Below are positions 1 through 8,889 of a DNA stretch of 9,708 nucleotides, piece after piece; the first letter of the stretch is position 1, and every line of letters begins with the position of its first letter. The notes below the pieces were generated by a model. The model was not told the DNA's origin, made no database searches, and worked only from the letters and a program-made list of their open reading frames with translations. A program made the translations under genes and the position numbers. This DNA comes from Acidobacteriaceae bacterium. Its GTDB lineage: Bacteria > Acidobacteriota > Terriglobia > Terriglobales > Acidobacteriaceae. Location of the stretch: NCBI GenBank assembly GCA_003135495.1, contig PLBX01000204.1:6370-16077 (forward strand). The letters run 5' to 3'.

Positions 1-1919
<1,919 letters not shown>

Positions 1920-1933
1920 TCACTGAGAACTTG

Positions 1934-2359
1934 TTATTGTTTTTTTGCTTTCCGGATCCGTTCCCGTCCGGTCGCGCCCCGCCCCACGCTCGACGGAGGC
2001 TTGGGCATTCCCTCCAGCAATTCTTTCAGCACAATCGCATTGTTGTACTTGTCATTTCGGGATGCATACAGAAGCGTCACTTGCCGCTTGCTTTCCGTCA
2101 AGCGATGCAATTTTTCCACGGCGATAGATGCTTTCTCATTGGCCAATTCTTTAAGATATCGCTTGCGAAACATTCTCCATCCCTCGGGATTTGCATGGAA
2201 CCATTGCCGCAACTCGGTGGAAGGGGATAGATCGCGCAGCCAGTACTTTACCGCGGCATCTTCTTTCGTCAATCCGCGCGGCCACAATCGATCGACCAGC
2301 ACGCGCGTCCCGTCGGAAGGAGACGCGCTCTCATAAACGCGTTTGACCGATACACCCAT
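1934..2359 (-). CDS. DUF488 family protein (YeaO-like)
   Basis: A 141-residue protein of the DUF488/YeaO family, whose biochemical role is not established. The family hallmarks are visible: 'VKRVYE' near the N-terminus, 'DGTRVLVDRLWPRGL' at about residues 16 to 30, 'PSTELRQWF' at about 46 to 54, 'FRKRYLKEL' and 'VTLLYASRNDKYNNAIVL' in the C-terminal half. The C-terminus ends in a basic tail (RERIRKAKKQ). Length is close to the family norm of about 115 to 145. The ATG at 2359 gives the usual N-terminus; no strong Shine-Dalgarno sequence is seen. It is divergent from the cytochrome c gene with about 50 bp between start codons, and codirectional with ligA, though ligA may have its own promoter. 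Plus-strand open frames across it are shadows. Confidence 0.9.
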   Translation of the reverse strand: MGVSVKRVYESASPSDGTRVLVDRLWPRGLTKEDAAVKYWLRDLSPSTELRQWFHANPEGWRMFRKRYLKELANEKASIAVEKLHRLTESKRQVTLLYASRNDKYNNAIVLKELLEGMPKPPSSVGRGATGRERIRKAKKQ

Positions 2360-2373
2360 GATTTCCGTATTAT
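2343..2373 (+). promoter_or_regulatory. Candidate sigma-70-type promoter of the cytochrome c gene
   Basis: TTGACC (2343-2348) and TATTAT (2368-2373) are separated by 19 bp. The -35 hexamer matches the consensus at five of six positions; the spacer is longer than ideal. The predicted start near 2380 would leave a leader of about 30 nt before the ATG at 2411. The -35 lies inside the 5' end of the divergent DUF488 gene. Pattern evidence only. Confidence 0.3.
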
Positions 2374-2410
2374 TCTACCTTTGGTTCCCGCGCGCGGCTT
2401 TGCAATCATC

Positions 2411-2788
2411 ATGATTAAATTGAATCAACTTTTTGCCGATGTTCGAGTACTGCTGTTGACCCTCTCGCTGCTTGTGCTGGCCGGGTGCGATGTTGAGCGC
2501 CGAAAGTCGGATGCCGAACTTGGCCTCAACCCGCAACAGGCTGCGGGCCGAAAACTCTACGACAATTATTGCGACCGCTGCCATGAACCCTATTCAACTC
2601 ATGGCAAGAAAGGTCCCGGGCTCAAAGGCATTTTCAAAAATCAATACCTGCCCCTCAGCGGACTGCCCACGAACGACGACCGCATCATTGATATCGTGAA
2701 GTATGGGCGCGCCAAGATGGAAGGCTTCAGCCAGGTTATGACCGACGAACAGATCAAAGACCTGATCGCCTACCTGCACACCCTCTAG
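2411..2788 (+). CDS. Single-haem c-type cytochrome, predicted lipoprotein
   Basis: A 125-residue small cytochrome c, probably an electron carrier tethered to the outer face of the inner membrane or to the periplasmic side of the outer membrane. Residues 1 to 25 form a lipoprotein signal peptide with a hydrophobic core (VLLLTLSLLVLAG) and lipobox LAGC; Cys26 would be lipidated. The haem-binding CDRCH is at 54 to 58, with His58 as proximal ligand. Met103 ('KMEGF') is the likely distal ligand and Met110 an alternative. 'GPGLKGIF' at 68 to 75 and the C-terminal helix 'MTDEQIKDLIAYLHTL' are typical of class I cytochromes c. A TTG start at 2381 is possible, but the ATG at 2411 gives a normal signal peptide. 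The redox partner is unknown; no oxidase or dehydrogenase gene is adjacent. Confidence 0.9.
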   Translation: MIKLNQLFADVRVLLLTLSLLVLAGCDVERRKSDAELGLNPQQAAGRKLYDNYCDRCHEPYSTHGKKGPGLKGIFKNQYLPLSGLPTNDDRIIDIVKYGRAKMEGFSQVMTDEQIKDLIAYLHTL

Positions 2789-2793
2789 CCCAT

Positions 2794-2829
2794 GTGGCGC
2801 GGGCGCCCTCGCCCGCGAGGGAGTGCCAC
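2794..2829. repeat. GC-rich intergenic palindrome (REP-like hairpin)
   Basis: A perfect 8-bp stem (cgcgggcg 2798-2805, cgcccgcg 2810-2817) with loop CCCT is enclosed by an outer arm pair gtggc (2794-2798) and gccac (2825-2829). It begins 6 bp after the cytochrome c stop. It could fold in the transcript and act as a terminator or 3' stabiliser, but there is no U-tract. The form resembles dispersed palindromes that I recall from Acidobacteriota intergenic regions; copy number cannot be judged from one window. Confidence 0.65.
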
Positions 2830-2881
2830 AAATGCTCGGGCCGCACGCAATTTGCTAAAAGGTCGTTCGCTTATGAGCCAG

Positions 2882-2907
2882 TGCCGCGACCGAAGGTCGA
2901 TGTGGCA
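2882..2907. repeat. Second intergenic palindrome upstream of selA
   Basis: The inner stem is cgacc (2887-2891) and ggtcg (2895-2899) with loop GAA; the outer arms are tgcc (2882-2885) and ggca (2904-2907). It lies about 50 bp after the first palindrome and 12 bp before the selA start, and its 'tgtggca' arm echoes the 'gtggc' arm of the first. The two may be halves of one compound repeat or separate copies. Confidence 0.5.
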
Positions 2908-2911
2908 TAAT
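2906..2911 (+). promoter_or_regulatory. Candidate -10 box of selA
   Basis: CATAAT ends 8 nt before the selA GTG start, and no Shine-Dalgarno sequence is present in the C-rich spacer (tcgcccccag). The geometry matches the ligA case and would give a nearly leaderless mRNA. There is no recognisable -35, so selA could equally be read from upstream. Confidence 0.25.
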
Positions 2912-2919
2912 CGCCCCCA

Positions 2920-4416
2920 GTGTCTACGAAAAACAAGTCGGCTCTTTTTCAGAAGTTGCCCTCCACCGACGAACTCTTGCGCCAGCCCAATATTCAAGAG
3001 TTGATCGAGCGCGACGGCCATGCTCCCGTGGCTGAAAGCATTCGCGCAGTAGTGGCGCGGCTTCGAGAGGAAATTGCCAATGGTCACATCGCTGGCGTCG
3101 AGCTCAGCGAAAAATCCGTCGACTTAGCCGTTGGAGGACTTTTTGATGCGATTGAACGCGAACTTCGCCGATCGCTAAGTTCCTCGCTGCGGCTTGTAAT
3201 CAATGCCACGGGCGTGATTCTGCACACGAATCTCGGACGCGCGCCATTGGCCGAGACTGCGCTCGATCATGTCCGGGAAGTGGCGAACGGTTATTCCAAT
3301 CTTGAGTTTGATCTGGAAACAGGCGAACGTGGGAAGCGCGACGTTCATGTCGATCGCCTGTTCCGCAAGTTGCTGTCCGATTCGCTAGTTTCGAGCGAGA
3401 CGCTGGCGACCAAGTCGCTAGCGAGTATCACGAACGCACCTCCCTCTAGGTCAACCATCGTGGTCAACAACAACGCAGCGGCGGTTTTGCTTGCGTTAAA
3501 TTCGCTGGCTGAAGGCGGAGAAGTAATTGTTTCGCGCGGCGAGTTGGTTGAAATTGGAGGCTCGTTCCGCGTTCCTGACGTGATGCAGAAGTCCAATGCA
3601 TTGTTGCGCGAAGTAGGCACGACGAATCGCACGCGCATTGGGGATTACGAACGCGCCATCACCGACCGCACGCGACTGCTGCTTCGCGTCCATCGTTCGA
3701 ACTTCGAAATCACAGGCTTTACTGAACAGCCCAGCCTTGAAGAACTTGTCGCCCTTGCCCGGCGGCGCAATATTCCGCTCATGGAGGATCTGGGTAGCGG
3801 CGCTTTATTCGATCTTCGCTCGGTTGGAATCAGCGGCGAACCGGGCGTGATCGATAGTTTGCGCGCGGGCGTAGATATCGTCACGTATAGCGGCGACAAA
3901 CTTCTCGGCGGTCCGCAGGCTGGATTGATCAGCGGCCGCGCGGACCTGGTGGCGCGAATGCGCTCGAATTCATTGTTCCGCGCGCTCCGAGTCGATAAGC
4001 TCACGTATGCCGCGCTTGAAGCGACTCTGCTTGCTTATGTGAAACGCGATCATGATGCCGTGCCCGTACTCCGGATGGTGCGGCTCTCGAAGGATCAAAT
4101 TGCGCACCGCGCCGAAGCGCTTGTTTCCAAGGTTGAATCATCTGTCGGGGCGGGAAGGCCGAGTCGATTGAAATTGGAACTCTGCGACGGTGAATCCGTT
4201 CTCGGTGGAGGCGCTGCTCCTTCGGCAGTGCTGCCGACCCGATTGATCGCATTGAGTCACGGCGAGTTGAGCGCCGATCGCCTAAACGCCCATCTTCGCA
4301 CCAGCACTCCGCCCATCGTTGCCCGCGTGGAAGACGCTCGAGTGCTGCTCGACCTGCGCACAGTGTTTCCCGATCAAGACGACGTTCTTGCCGGGGCCAT
4401 AGTATCTCTCTGTTAA
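2920..4416 (+). CDS. selA: L-seryl-tRNA(Sec) selenium transferase (selenocysteine synthase)
   Basis: PLP-dependent cytoplasmic enzyme that converts seryl-tRNA(Sec) to selenocysteyl-tRNA(Sec) with selenophosphate. The 498-residue product is slightly long for the family (about 460 to 470). It opens with the typical N-terminal helical domain ('LPSTDELLRQP', residues 13 to 23). The large PLP domain has 'INATGVILHTNLGRAPL', 'GYSNLEFDLETGERGKR', 'VVNNNAAAVLLAL', 'SRGELVEIGGSFRVPDVM' and 'GTTNRTRIGDYE'. The PLP-binding lysine is Lys327 in 'YSGDKLLGGPQAG'. The GTG start gives the family N-terminus. An extra segment of about 20 residues (roughly 153 to 174) lies just before 'VVNNNAAA'. selB normally accompanies selA but is not in the window. 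No selenoprotein gene is evident, since all recognised genes end at normal stops. Confidence 0.96.
   Translation: MSTKNKSALFQKLPSTDELLRQPNIQELIERDGHAPVAESIRAVVARLREEIANGHIAGVELSEKSVDLAVGGLFDAIERELRRSLSSSLRLVINATGVILHTNLGRAPLAETALDHVREVANGYSNLEFDLETGERGKRDVHVDRLFRKLLSDSLVSSETLATKSLASITNAPPSRSTIVVNNNAAAVLLALNSLAEGGEVIVSRGELVEIGGSFRVPDVMQKSNALLREVGTTNRTRIGDYERAITDRTRLLLRVHRSNFEITGFTEQPSLEELVALARRRNIPLMEDLGSGALFDLRSVGISGEPGVIDSLRAGVDIVTYSGDKLLGGPQAGLISGRADLVARMRSNSLFRALRVDKLTYAALEATLLAYVKRDHDAVPVLRMVRLSKDQIAHRAEALVSKVESSVGAGRPSRLKLELCDGESVLGGGAAPSAVLPTRLIALSHGELSADRLNAHLRTSTPPIVARVEDARVLLDLRTVFPDQDDVLAGAIVSLC
3382..3424 (+). repeat. Repeat-like in-frame insertion within selA
   Basis: TCGCTAG occurs at 3382-3388 and again at 3415-3421, 33 bp (11 codons) apart. 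The second copy is part of the perfect palindrome tcgctagcga (3415-3424). A GCGAC-CAA-GTCGC hairpin lies at 3406-3418. The stretch encodes an extra Ser/Leu/Ala-rich segment (SLVSSETLATKSLAS) where SelA homologues usually run almost directly from the 'RLL' helix to 'VVNNNAAA'. It may be a small palindromic repeat accommodated in frame; this is inferred from remembered family alignments. Confidence 0.4.
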
Positions 4417-4512
4417 GACGAAACTTGCGCGCCGACAAGACTACTCCGACCCGGCGTTGAATCTTTTTTCCTAAACTTCCGCTCTTTCATATAGAGGACA
4501 TACAGGGGAAAT

Positions 4513-5073
4513 GTGGCATCCGCTATAACCGTTGCACAACTTCAAAATCAGAGGTCTGAAGGAGCCCTTCTCGTCGACGTGCGCTCCGGAACTGAATTTG
4601 CCTCCGGCCACATCCCCGGAGCAGTTAATATTCCGATGGATCAAATCGAGTCCCGGCTGGACGATCTTGCTCTCAATCTTCCGATCGTTCTCGTCTGCCA
4701 GTCAGGCCAGCGCGCTACCATCACGGCCGGCCTGCTAGAACCCTGCCAGCGCAACGTTACAGTTCTTGAAGGCGGCACGAAGGCTTGGATTCAAGCGGGT
4801 CTTCCCGTGGTGGCCAGCCTCAAGACGCGGTGGTCCCTGGAACGCCAGGTGCGTCTCGACGCCGGTTTACCGGTGCTACTTGGTGCCGTCCTCGCATTGA
4901 CGTTAAATCCACGCTGGGTGTTTCTATGCGCATTCGCCGGTTTGGGATTGACGTTTGCCGGACTCACTGACATTTGCGCCATCGGGATCCTCCTCGGAAA
5001 GATGCCGTGGAACAGCCGAAGCCAGTGCAGCAGCGGGATTCCGAAGGCAGAAGATGTGAGGTCTCGTCCGTGA
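4513..5073 (+). CDS. Membrane-anchored rhodanese with DUF2892 transmembrane domain (YgaP-like)
   Basis: Probable inner-membrane sulfurtransferase, 186 residues. Residues 5 to 103 form a single rhodanese domain: 'LLVDVRSGTEFASGHIPGAVNIP' (about 19 to 41), the active-site loop CQSGQR (62 to 67) with persulfide-forming Cys62, then 'LEGGTKAWIQAGLPV'. Residues 107 to 167 match DUF2892: 'WSLERQVRLDAG', two hydrophobic segments (about 116 to 132 and 134 to 155), then 'LTDICAIGILLGKMPWN'. This is the architecture of E. coli YgaP (174 residues), a membrane rhodanese. The start is GTG at 4513, with AGGGG (4504-4508) 4 nt upstream. The ATG 2 nt earlier is in another frame and hits a stop after five codons. 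The gene begins 96 bp after selA, and its stop overlaps the sigma-factor start. The last 19 residues are a polar tail with no recognised domain. Confidence 0.9.
   Translation: MASAITVAQLQNQRSEGALLVDVRSGTEFASGHIPGAVNIPMDQIESRLDDLALNLPIVLVCQSGQRATITAGLLEPCQRNVTVLEGGTKAWIQAGLPVVASLKTRWSLERQVRLDAGLPVLLGAVLALTLNPRWVFLCAFAGLGLTFAGLTDICAIGILLGKMPWNSRSQCSSGIPKAEDVRSRP
5057..5062 (+). promoter_or_regulatory. Ribosome binding site deciding the sigma-factor start
   Basis: TGAGGT, inside the rhodanese gene, ends 7 nt before a GTG at 5070. It supports that start, which overlaps the rhodanese TGA as GTGA, over the more upstream open-frame ATG at 4974, which would embed 32 extra unrelated codons in the rhodanese gene. 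Confidence 0.55.
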
Positions 5074-5639
5074 ACGCGTGCCGTACCCTTGAGGCCGAGG
5101 AGTGCCACAATAGTTGCGTGGACTTCGATGCCTTAGCCCGGCAGCACCAGGATGCCGTCTATCGCCAGATGATTCGCGTCTGTGGCAATCGGGAAGATGC
5201 GGAAGACGTATTGATTGAAGCGCTGCTGAAGGCCTACCGCCATCTGGATCAGTTGCGGGAATCCGCAGCATTTCGTGCTTGGCTGGCGCAGATCGCGAAA
5301 CGCGTTTGCTGGCAATTGAAAGAACGCGAATCGCTACTTCCGTTATTGCAGCTTTCAATGTTGGAGAATGAAGGCCGGGAGGTTGCTGGATCGGAGCCTC
5401 TCCCGGACACGCAACTGGCGAAAGAGCAAATGAAACAGTTGTTCAACGATGCTCTGGGCGCGTTGCCCGCGCTTTACCGCCCGGTCTATCAACTATCCGA
5501 TATCGAAGATCTGCCCGGGGATGAAGTTGCCAGGAAACTCGGCATCTCCGGTCCGGCGATGAAATCGAGATTGCATCGCGCCCGGCATTTAATGAGAAAG
5601 TTTTTGGACGCAGCGATCGCTCGTCAGCCGCTGAAGTGA
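5070..5639 (+). CDS. ECF-type sigma-70 family RNA polymerase sigma factor
   Basis: A 189-residue group IV sigma factor that would redirect RNA polymerase to a small regulon. Region 2 spans about residues 18 to 87: 'FDALARQHQDAVYRQMIRVCGNREDAEDVLIEALLKAYRHL' (shown here as two 20-residue parts would read the same), then 'FRAWLAQIAKR'. A Pro/Glu-rich linker (about 88 to 120) leads to region 4 (about 123 to 180), with 'ALGALPALYRPVYQL' and the helix-turn-helix 'LPGDEVARKLGISGPAMKSRLHRAR'. The N-terminus holds three cysteines (Cys4, Cys12, Cys16), and Cys38 and Cys80 lie in region 2. Translation is probably coupled to the rhodanese gene through the GTGA overlap. GTG at 5118 (Val17) is a possible shorter start that would drop the N-terminal cysteines. 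No anti-sigma gene is adjacent. Confidence 0.88.
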   Translation: MNACRTLEAEECHNSCVDFDALARQHQDAVYRQMIRVCGNREDAEDVLIEALLKAYRHLDQLRESAAFRAWLAQIAKRVCWQLKERESLLPLLQLSMLENEGREVAGSEPLPDTQLAKEQMKQLFNDALGALPALYRPVYQLSDIEDLPGDEVARKLGISGPAMKSRLHRARHLMRKFLDAAIARQPLK

Positions 5640-5692
5640 TTGTGAAAACGGTCAGTCGTCATTCAACAAGCTGACTTGTAACGAGATTTTTA

Positions 5693-5707
5693 AACAACGA
5701 AATTGTT
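5693..5707 (+). promoter_or_regulatory. Small inverted repeat before osmC-like gene
   Basis: AACAA (5693-5697) and TTGTT (5703-5707) flank CGAAA directly before the GGAGG ribosome binding site (5710-5714). It could be an operator or a weak hairpin shielding the ribosome site. A second short pair, GTCAG (5651-5655) and CTGAC (5671-5675), lies between the sigma stop and here. Neither has a U-tract, and no clear promoter is seen in this 80-bp gap. Confidence 0.25.
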
Positions 5708-5719
5708 CTGGAGGCAATT

Positions 5720-6136
5720 ATGGAAGTCACAGTAGAACATCTTGGAGCATTGCAATTTGAGATCAAAGCGCGTCAGCATACATTCGTGAGCGATCAACCA
5801 ATCGAGAATGGCGGCCATGATGAGGGCATGACGCCGCCGGAACTTCTGCTCGCGTCGCTCGGTTCGTGTGTCGGTTTCTATGCCGCGCAATATTTACGAA
5901 AACACAAACTGTCGATGGAAGGAACGCGCGTGCGCGTCACCGCTGACAAACTCAAGGATCCGGCTCGCATCGATAATTTCCGCATTGCGATCGAAACCTC
6001 CGCGGCACTCACAGATCAGCATAGGGATGGTGTAGAGGCCGCAGCGCATCACTGCCTGATTCACAACACGCTACTTCATCCGCCGCAGATAACGATTGAA
6101 ATTGGACGCCCAGTGACGGCGGAAGTGGGTCACTAG
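5720..6136 (+). CDS. OsmC/Ohr family protein
   Basis: A 138-residue OsmC-superfamily protein, probably a cytoplasmic thiol-dependent hydroperoxide reductase or a YhfA-like relative. Cys50 in 'PPELLLASLGSCVGFYA' and Cys112 in 'AAHHCLIHNTL' are the two conserved redox cysteines of the family. Length is typical (about 135 to 145). The ATG has a strong GGAGG 5 nt upstream. It follows the sigma factor by 80 bp on the same strand, so it may be a target or an operon partner of it. The spacing of the two Cys and the 'IHNTLLHPPQITIEI' ending look more like the general OsmC/YhfA branch than classical Ohr, but this is not settled. Its TAG stop directly abuts the argH stop on the other strand. Confidence 0.9.
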   Translation: MEVTVEHLGALQFEIKARQHTFVSDQPIENGGHDEGMTPPELLLASLGSCVGFYAAQYLRKHKLSMEGTRVRVTADKLKDPARIDNFRIAIETSAALTDQHRDGVEAAAHHCLIHNTLLHPPQITIEIGRPVTAEVGH

Positions 6137-7525
6137 CTAAGGAATACGCAGCCGGGCGATGCGCTTCCGCGCCTCCTGCAGCGCGCGTTGGACGTGAGCA
6201 GGAGCGGTGCCGCCCGGCACATCATGCAAATCGAGCACTTTGATGAGAGTGAGGCAGGCAGGGAAGCCCGCGTCAAAGCCCGGATGGATTGCTTGCAACT
6301 CCGCGAGCGAAAGCTTTTCTAAATCGCATTCGCGTTCCACGGCCAAAGCAACGGCTTTGCCTACCGCTTCGTGGGCGAGGCGCGAAGGCACTCCGCGTTC
6401 GACTAGATATGCAGCCGCGGTCCATGCGTTCATGAAACCCGAACTCGCCGCTTGCTTCATTTTTGTCTCATTGAATGCGACAGTTTTCATGAATCCAATC
6501 ACGAGCGGCAACATGGCGATGACCGTGTCGGAGGAATCGAACAGCGGCTCCTGGGTCTCCTGCAAATCTTTGTTGTAGGCGAGCGGCAAGCCCTTAACCA
6601 AAGTTTTCAGCGTGGTTGCACAGCCCATAACCCGCGCCGCTTTTCCGCGCACCAGCTCCAATAAGTCAGGATTTTTCTTCTGCGGCATGGCGCTGCTGCC
6701 CGTGGAGTAAGGCTCCGGCAACTCGACGAATCCATAGGCTGGCGTGGAGAACAGAATCATCTCTTCAGCCCAACGGCTAAGGTGAAGCGCAAGCATGGTG
6801 AGCGCGTCCGCGAATTCAACGGCAAAATCTCGGTCACTGGTCGCGTCGATGCTGTTCGCAGTTGGGCCGTCGAAGCCCAGTTCGGCGGCTATGAATTTAC
6901 GATCGAGTTTGAGCGTAGCTCCAGCAACCGCGCCCGATCCCAGCGGGCAAAGGTTTGCGCGCTTGCGGCAGTCGGCGAGGCGCGACGCGTCACGCAAGAA
7001 CATTTCCAGGTAGGCGAGCAGCCAGTGGGCCACTAGCACCGGCTCTGCGGGCTGCAAGTGCGTATACGCGGGCATAGTGGCCTTGCCTGCGGCCTCGGCG
7101 CGAGTGAGGAGCGCGTCGCCCAAATCGGCGATCAGGTCTTGCAACGTGTCGATGCTGTGACGAACGTAGAGGCGAAGGTCAGTCGCAATCTGCTCGTTTC
7201 GGCTCCTGCCGGTATGCAGTTTGTAGCCGGTGTCTCCGATCAGCGCGGCGAGGTTTTTTTCTACAAAGTGGTGAACGTCTTCCGCTTCCGCGTCGTTGAG
7301 AAATTCCGGCGAAGACTTGGCGCGCTCGCCGATCGTTCCAAGGCCTTTTAGGATTTTAGACAGCTCTTCGGAGGCGAGCACTCCGGCATTTTTTAGCGCG
7401 TTGGCGTGAGCGCGGCTGGCGGCAAGTTCGAAAGGCAGCAAGCGTTGATCGTAGGGAAATGAACGCTGCCACTTTTCAAACGCGGGGTCAAGCGGCTGCC
7501 GGAAGCGGCCGGACCACATCTTCAT
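6137..7525 (-). CDS. argH: Argininosuccinate lyase
   Basis: Last enzyme of arginine synthesis: cleaves argininosuccinate into arginine and fumarate; a cytoplasmic tetramer of the fumarase/aspartase superfamily. At 462 residues it has the usual length. The N-terminal 'MWSGRF' is diagnostic. 'HTGRSRNEQ' is at 104 to 112, 'THLQPAEP' at 155 to 162 with catalytic His156, and the superfamily signature 'GSSAMPQKKNPD' around Met280 includes the catalytic-loop serine. The start at 7525 (MKMWSG) has GAGG (complement of 7533-7536) 7 nt upstream; the second ATG at 7519 is less well placed. It is the third gene of the argF-argG-argH set, 110 bp downstream of argG. There is no terminator at its 3' end: its stop abuts that of the OsmC gene. 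Confidence 0.98.
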   Translation of the reverse strand: MKMWSGRFRQPLDPAFEKWQRSFPYDQRLLPFELAASRAHANALKNAGVLASEELSKILKGLGTIGERAKSSPEFLNDAEAEDVHHFVEKNLAALIGDTGYKLHTGRSRNEQIATDLRLYVRHSIDTLQDLIADLGDALLTRAEAAGKATMPAYTHLQPAEPVLVAHWLLAYLEMFLRDASRLADCRKRANLCPLGSGAVAGATLKLDRKFIAAELGFDGPTANSIDATSDRDFAVEFADALTMLALHLSRWAEEMILFSTPAYGFVELPEPYSTGSSAMPQKKNPDLLELVRGKAARVMGCATTLKTLVKGLPLAYNKDLQETQEPLFDSSDTVIAMLPLVIGFMKTVAFNETKMKQAASSGFMNAWTAAAYLVERGVPSRLAHEAVGKAVALAVERECDLEKLSLAELQAIHPGFDAGFPACLTLIKVLDLHDVPGGTAPAHVQRALQEARKRIARLRIP

Positions 7526-7588
7526 TGCGCGACCTCGCTATGGAGCAGGCGAGGCGCGGGGAGAAAAGCAGGTCCTTCGCTTCGCTCA

Positions 7589-7635
7589 GGATGACAATTC
7601 ATTCTGGGGATGATAAGTCATTCTGGGATGACAGG

Positions 7636-7660
<25 letters not shown>
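7589..7660. repeat. Tandem repeat with 19-bp period spanning the argG stop codon
   Basis: Copies are at 7589-7607, 7608-7626, 7627-7645 and a partial one at 7646-7660, with rough consensus GGATGACAWKTCATTCTGG. Each contains a short dyad; in the third it is the perfect ATGAC-AG-GTCAT. The argG stop (7636-7638) lies in copy 3, and the last seven ArgG residues (HELSSKK) are encoded by copies 3 and 4. Directly to the left, 7573-7590 reads 'tccttcgcttcgctcagg', part of an intergenic element I associate with Acidobacteriota. The array fills most of the argG-argH gap. Confidence 0.7.

Positions 7661-8875
<1,215 letters not shown>

Positions 8876-8889
<14 letters not shown>

Noticed and set aside
2381..2410. 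TTG start giving the cytochrome c ten extra residues
   Set aside because: The ATG at 2411 gives a normal lipoprotein signal peptide; the extra residues have no role.
4417..4512. tRNA-Sec gene or selB start after selA
   Set aside because: The 95-bp gap shows no cloverleaf or CCA-like end and no open frame resembling SelB; a convincing sigma-70 promoter is also not seen.
4974..5069. Longer sigma-factor start at 4974
   Set aside because: The added residues lie in the shifted frame of the rhodanese DUF2892 coding region and show no sigma similarity.
5068..5135. The TGA at the rhodanese end as a selenocysteine codon, given nearby selA
   Set aside because: Read-through would add only about 20 residues without family similarity before a TAG, the region is explained by the sigma start overlap, and no SECIS-like hairpin stands out just downstream.
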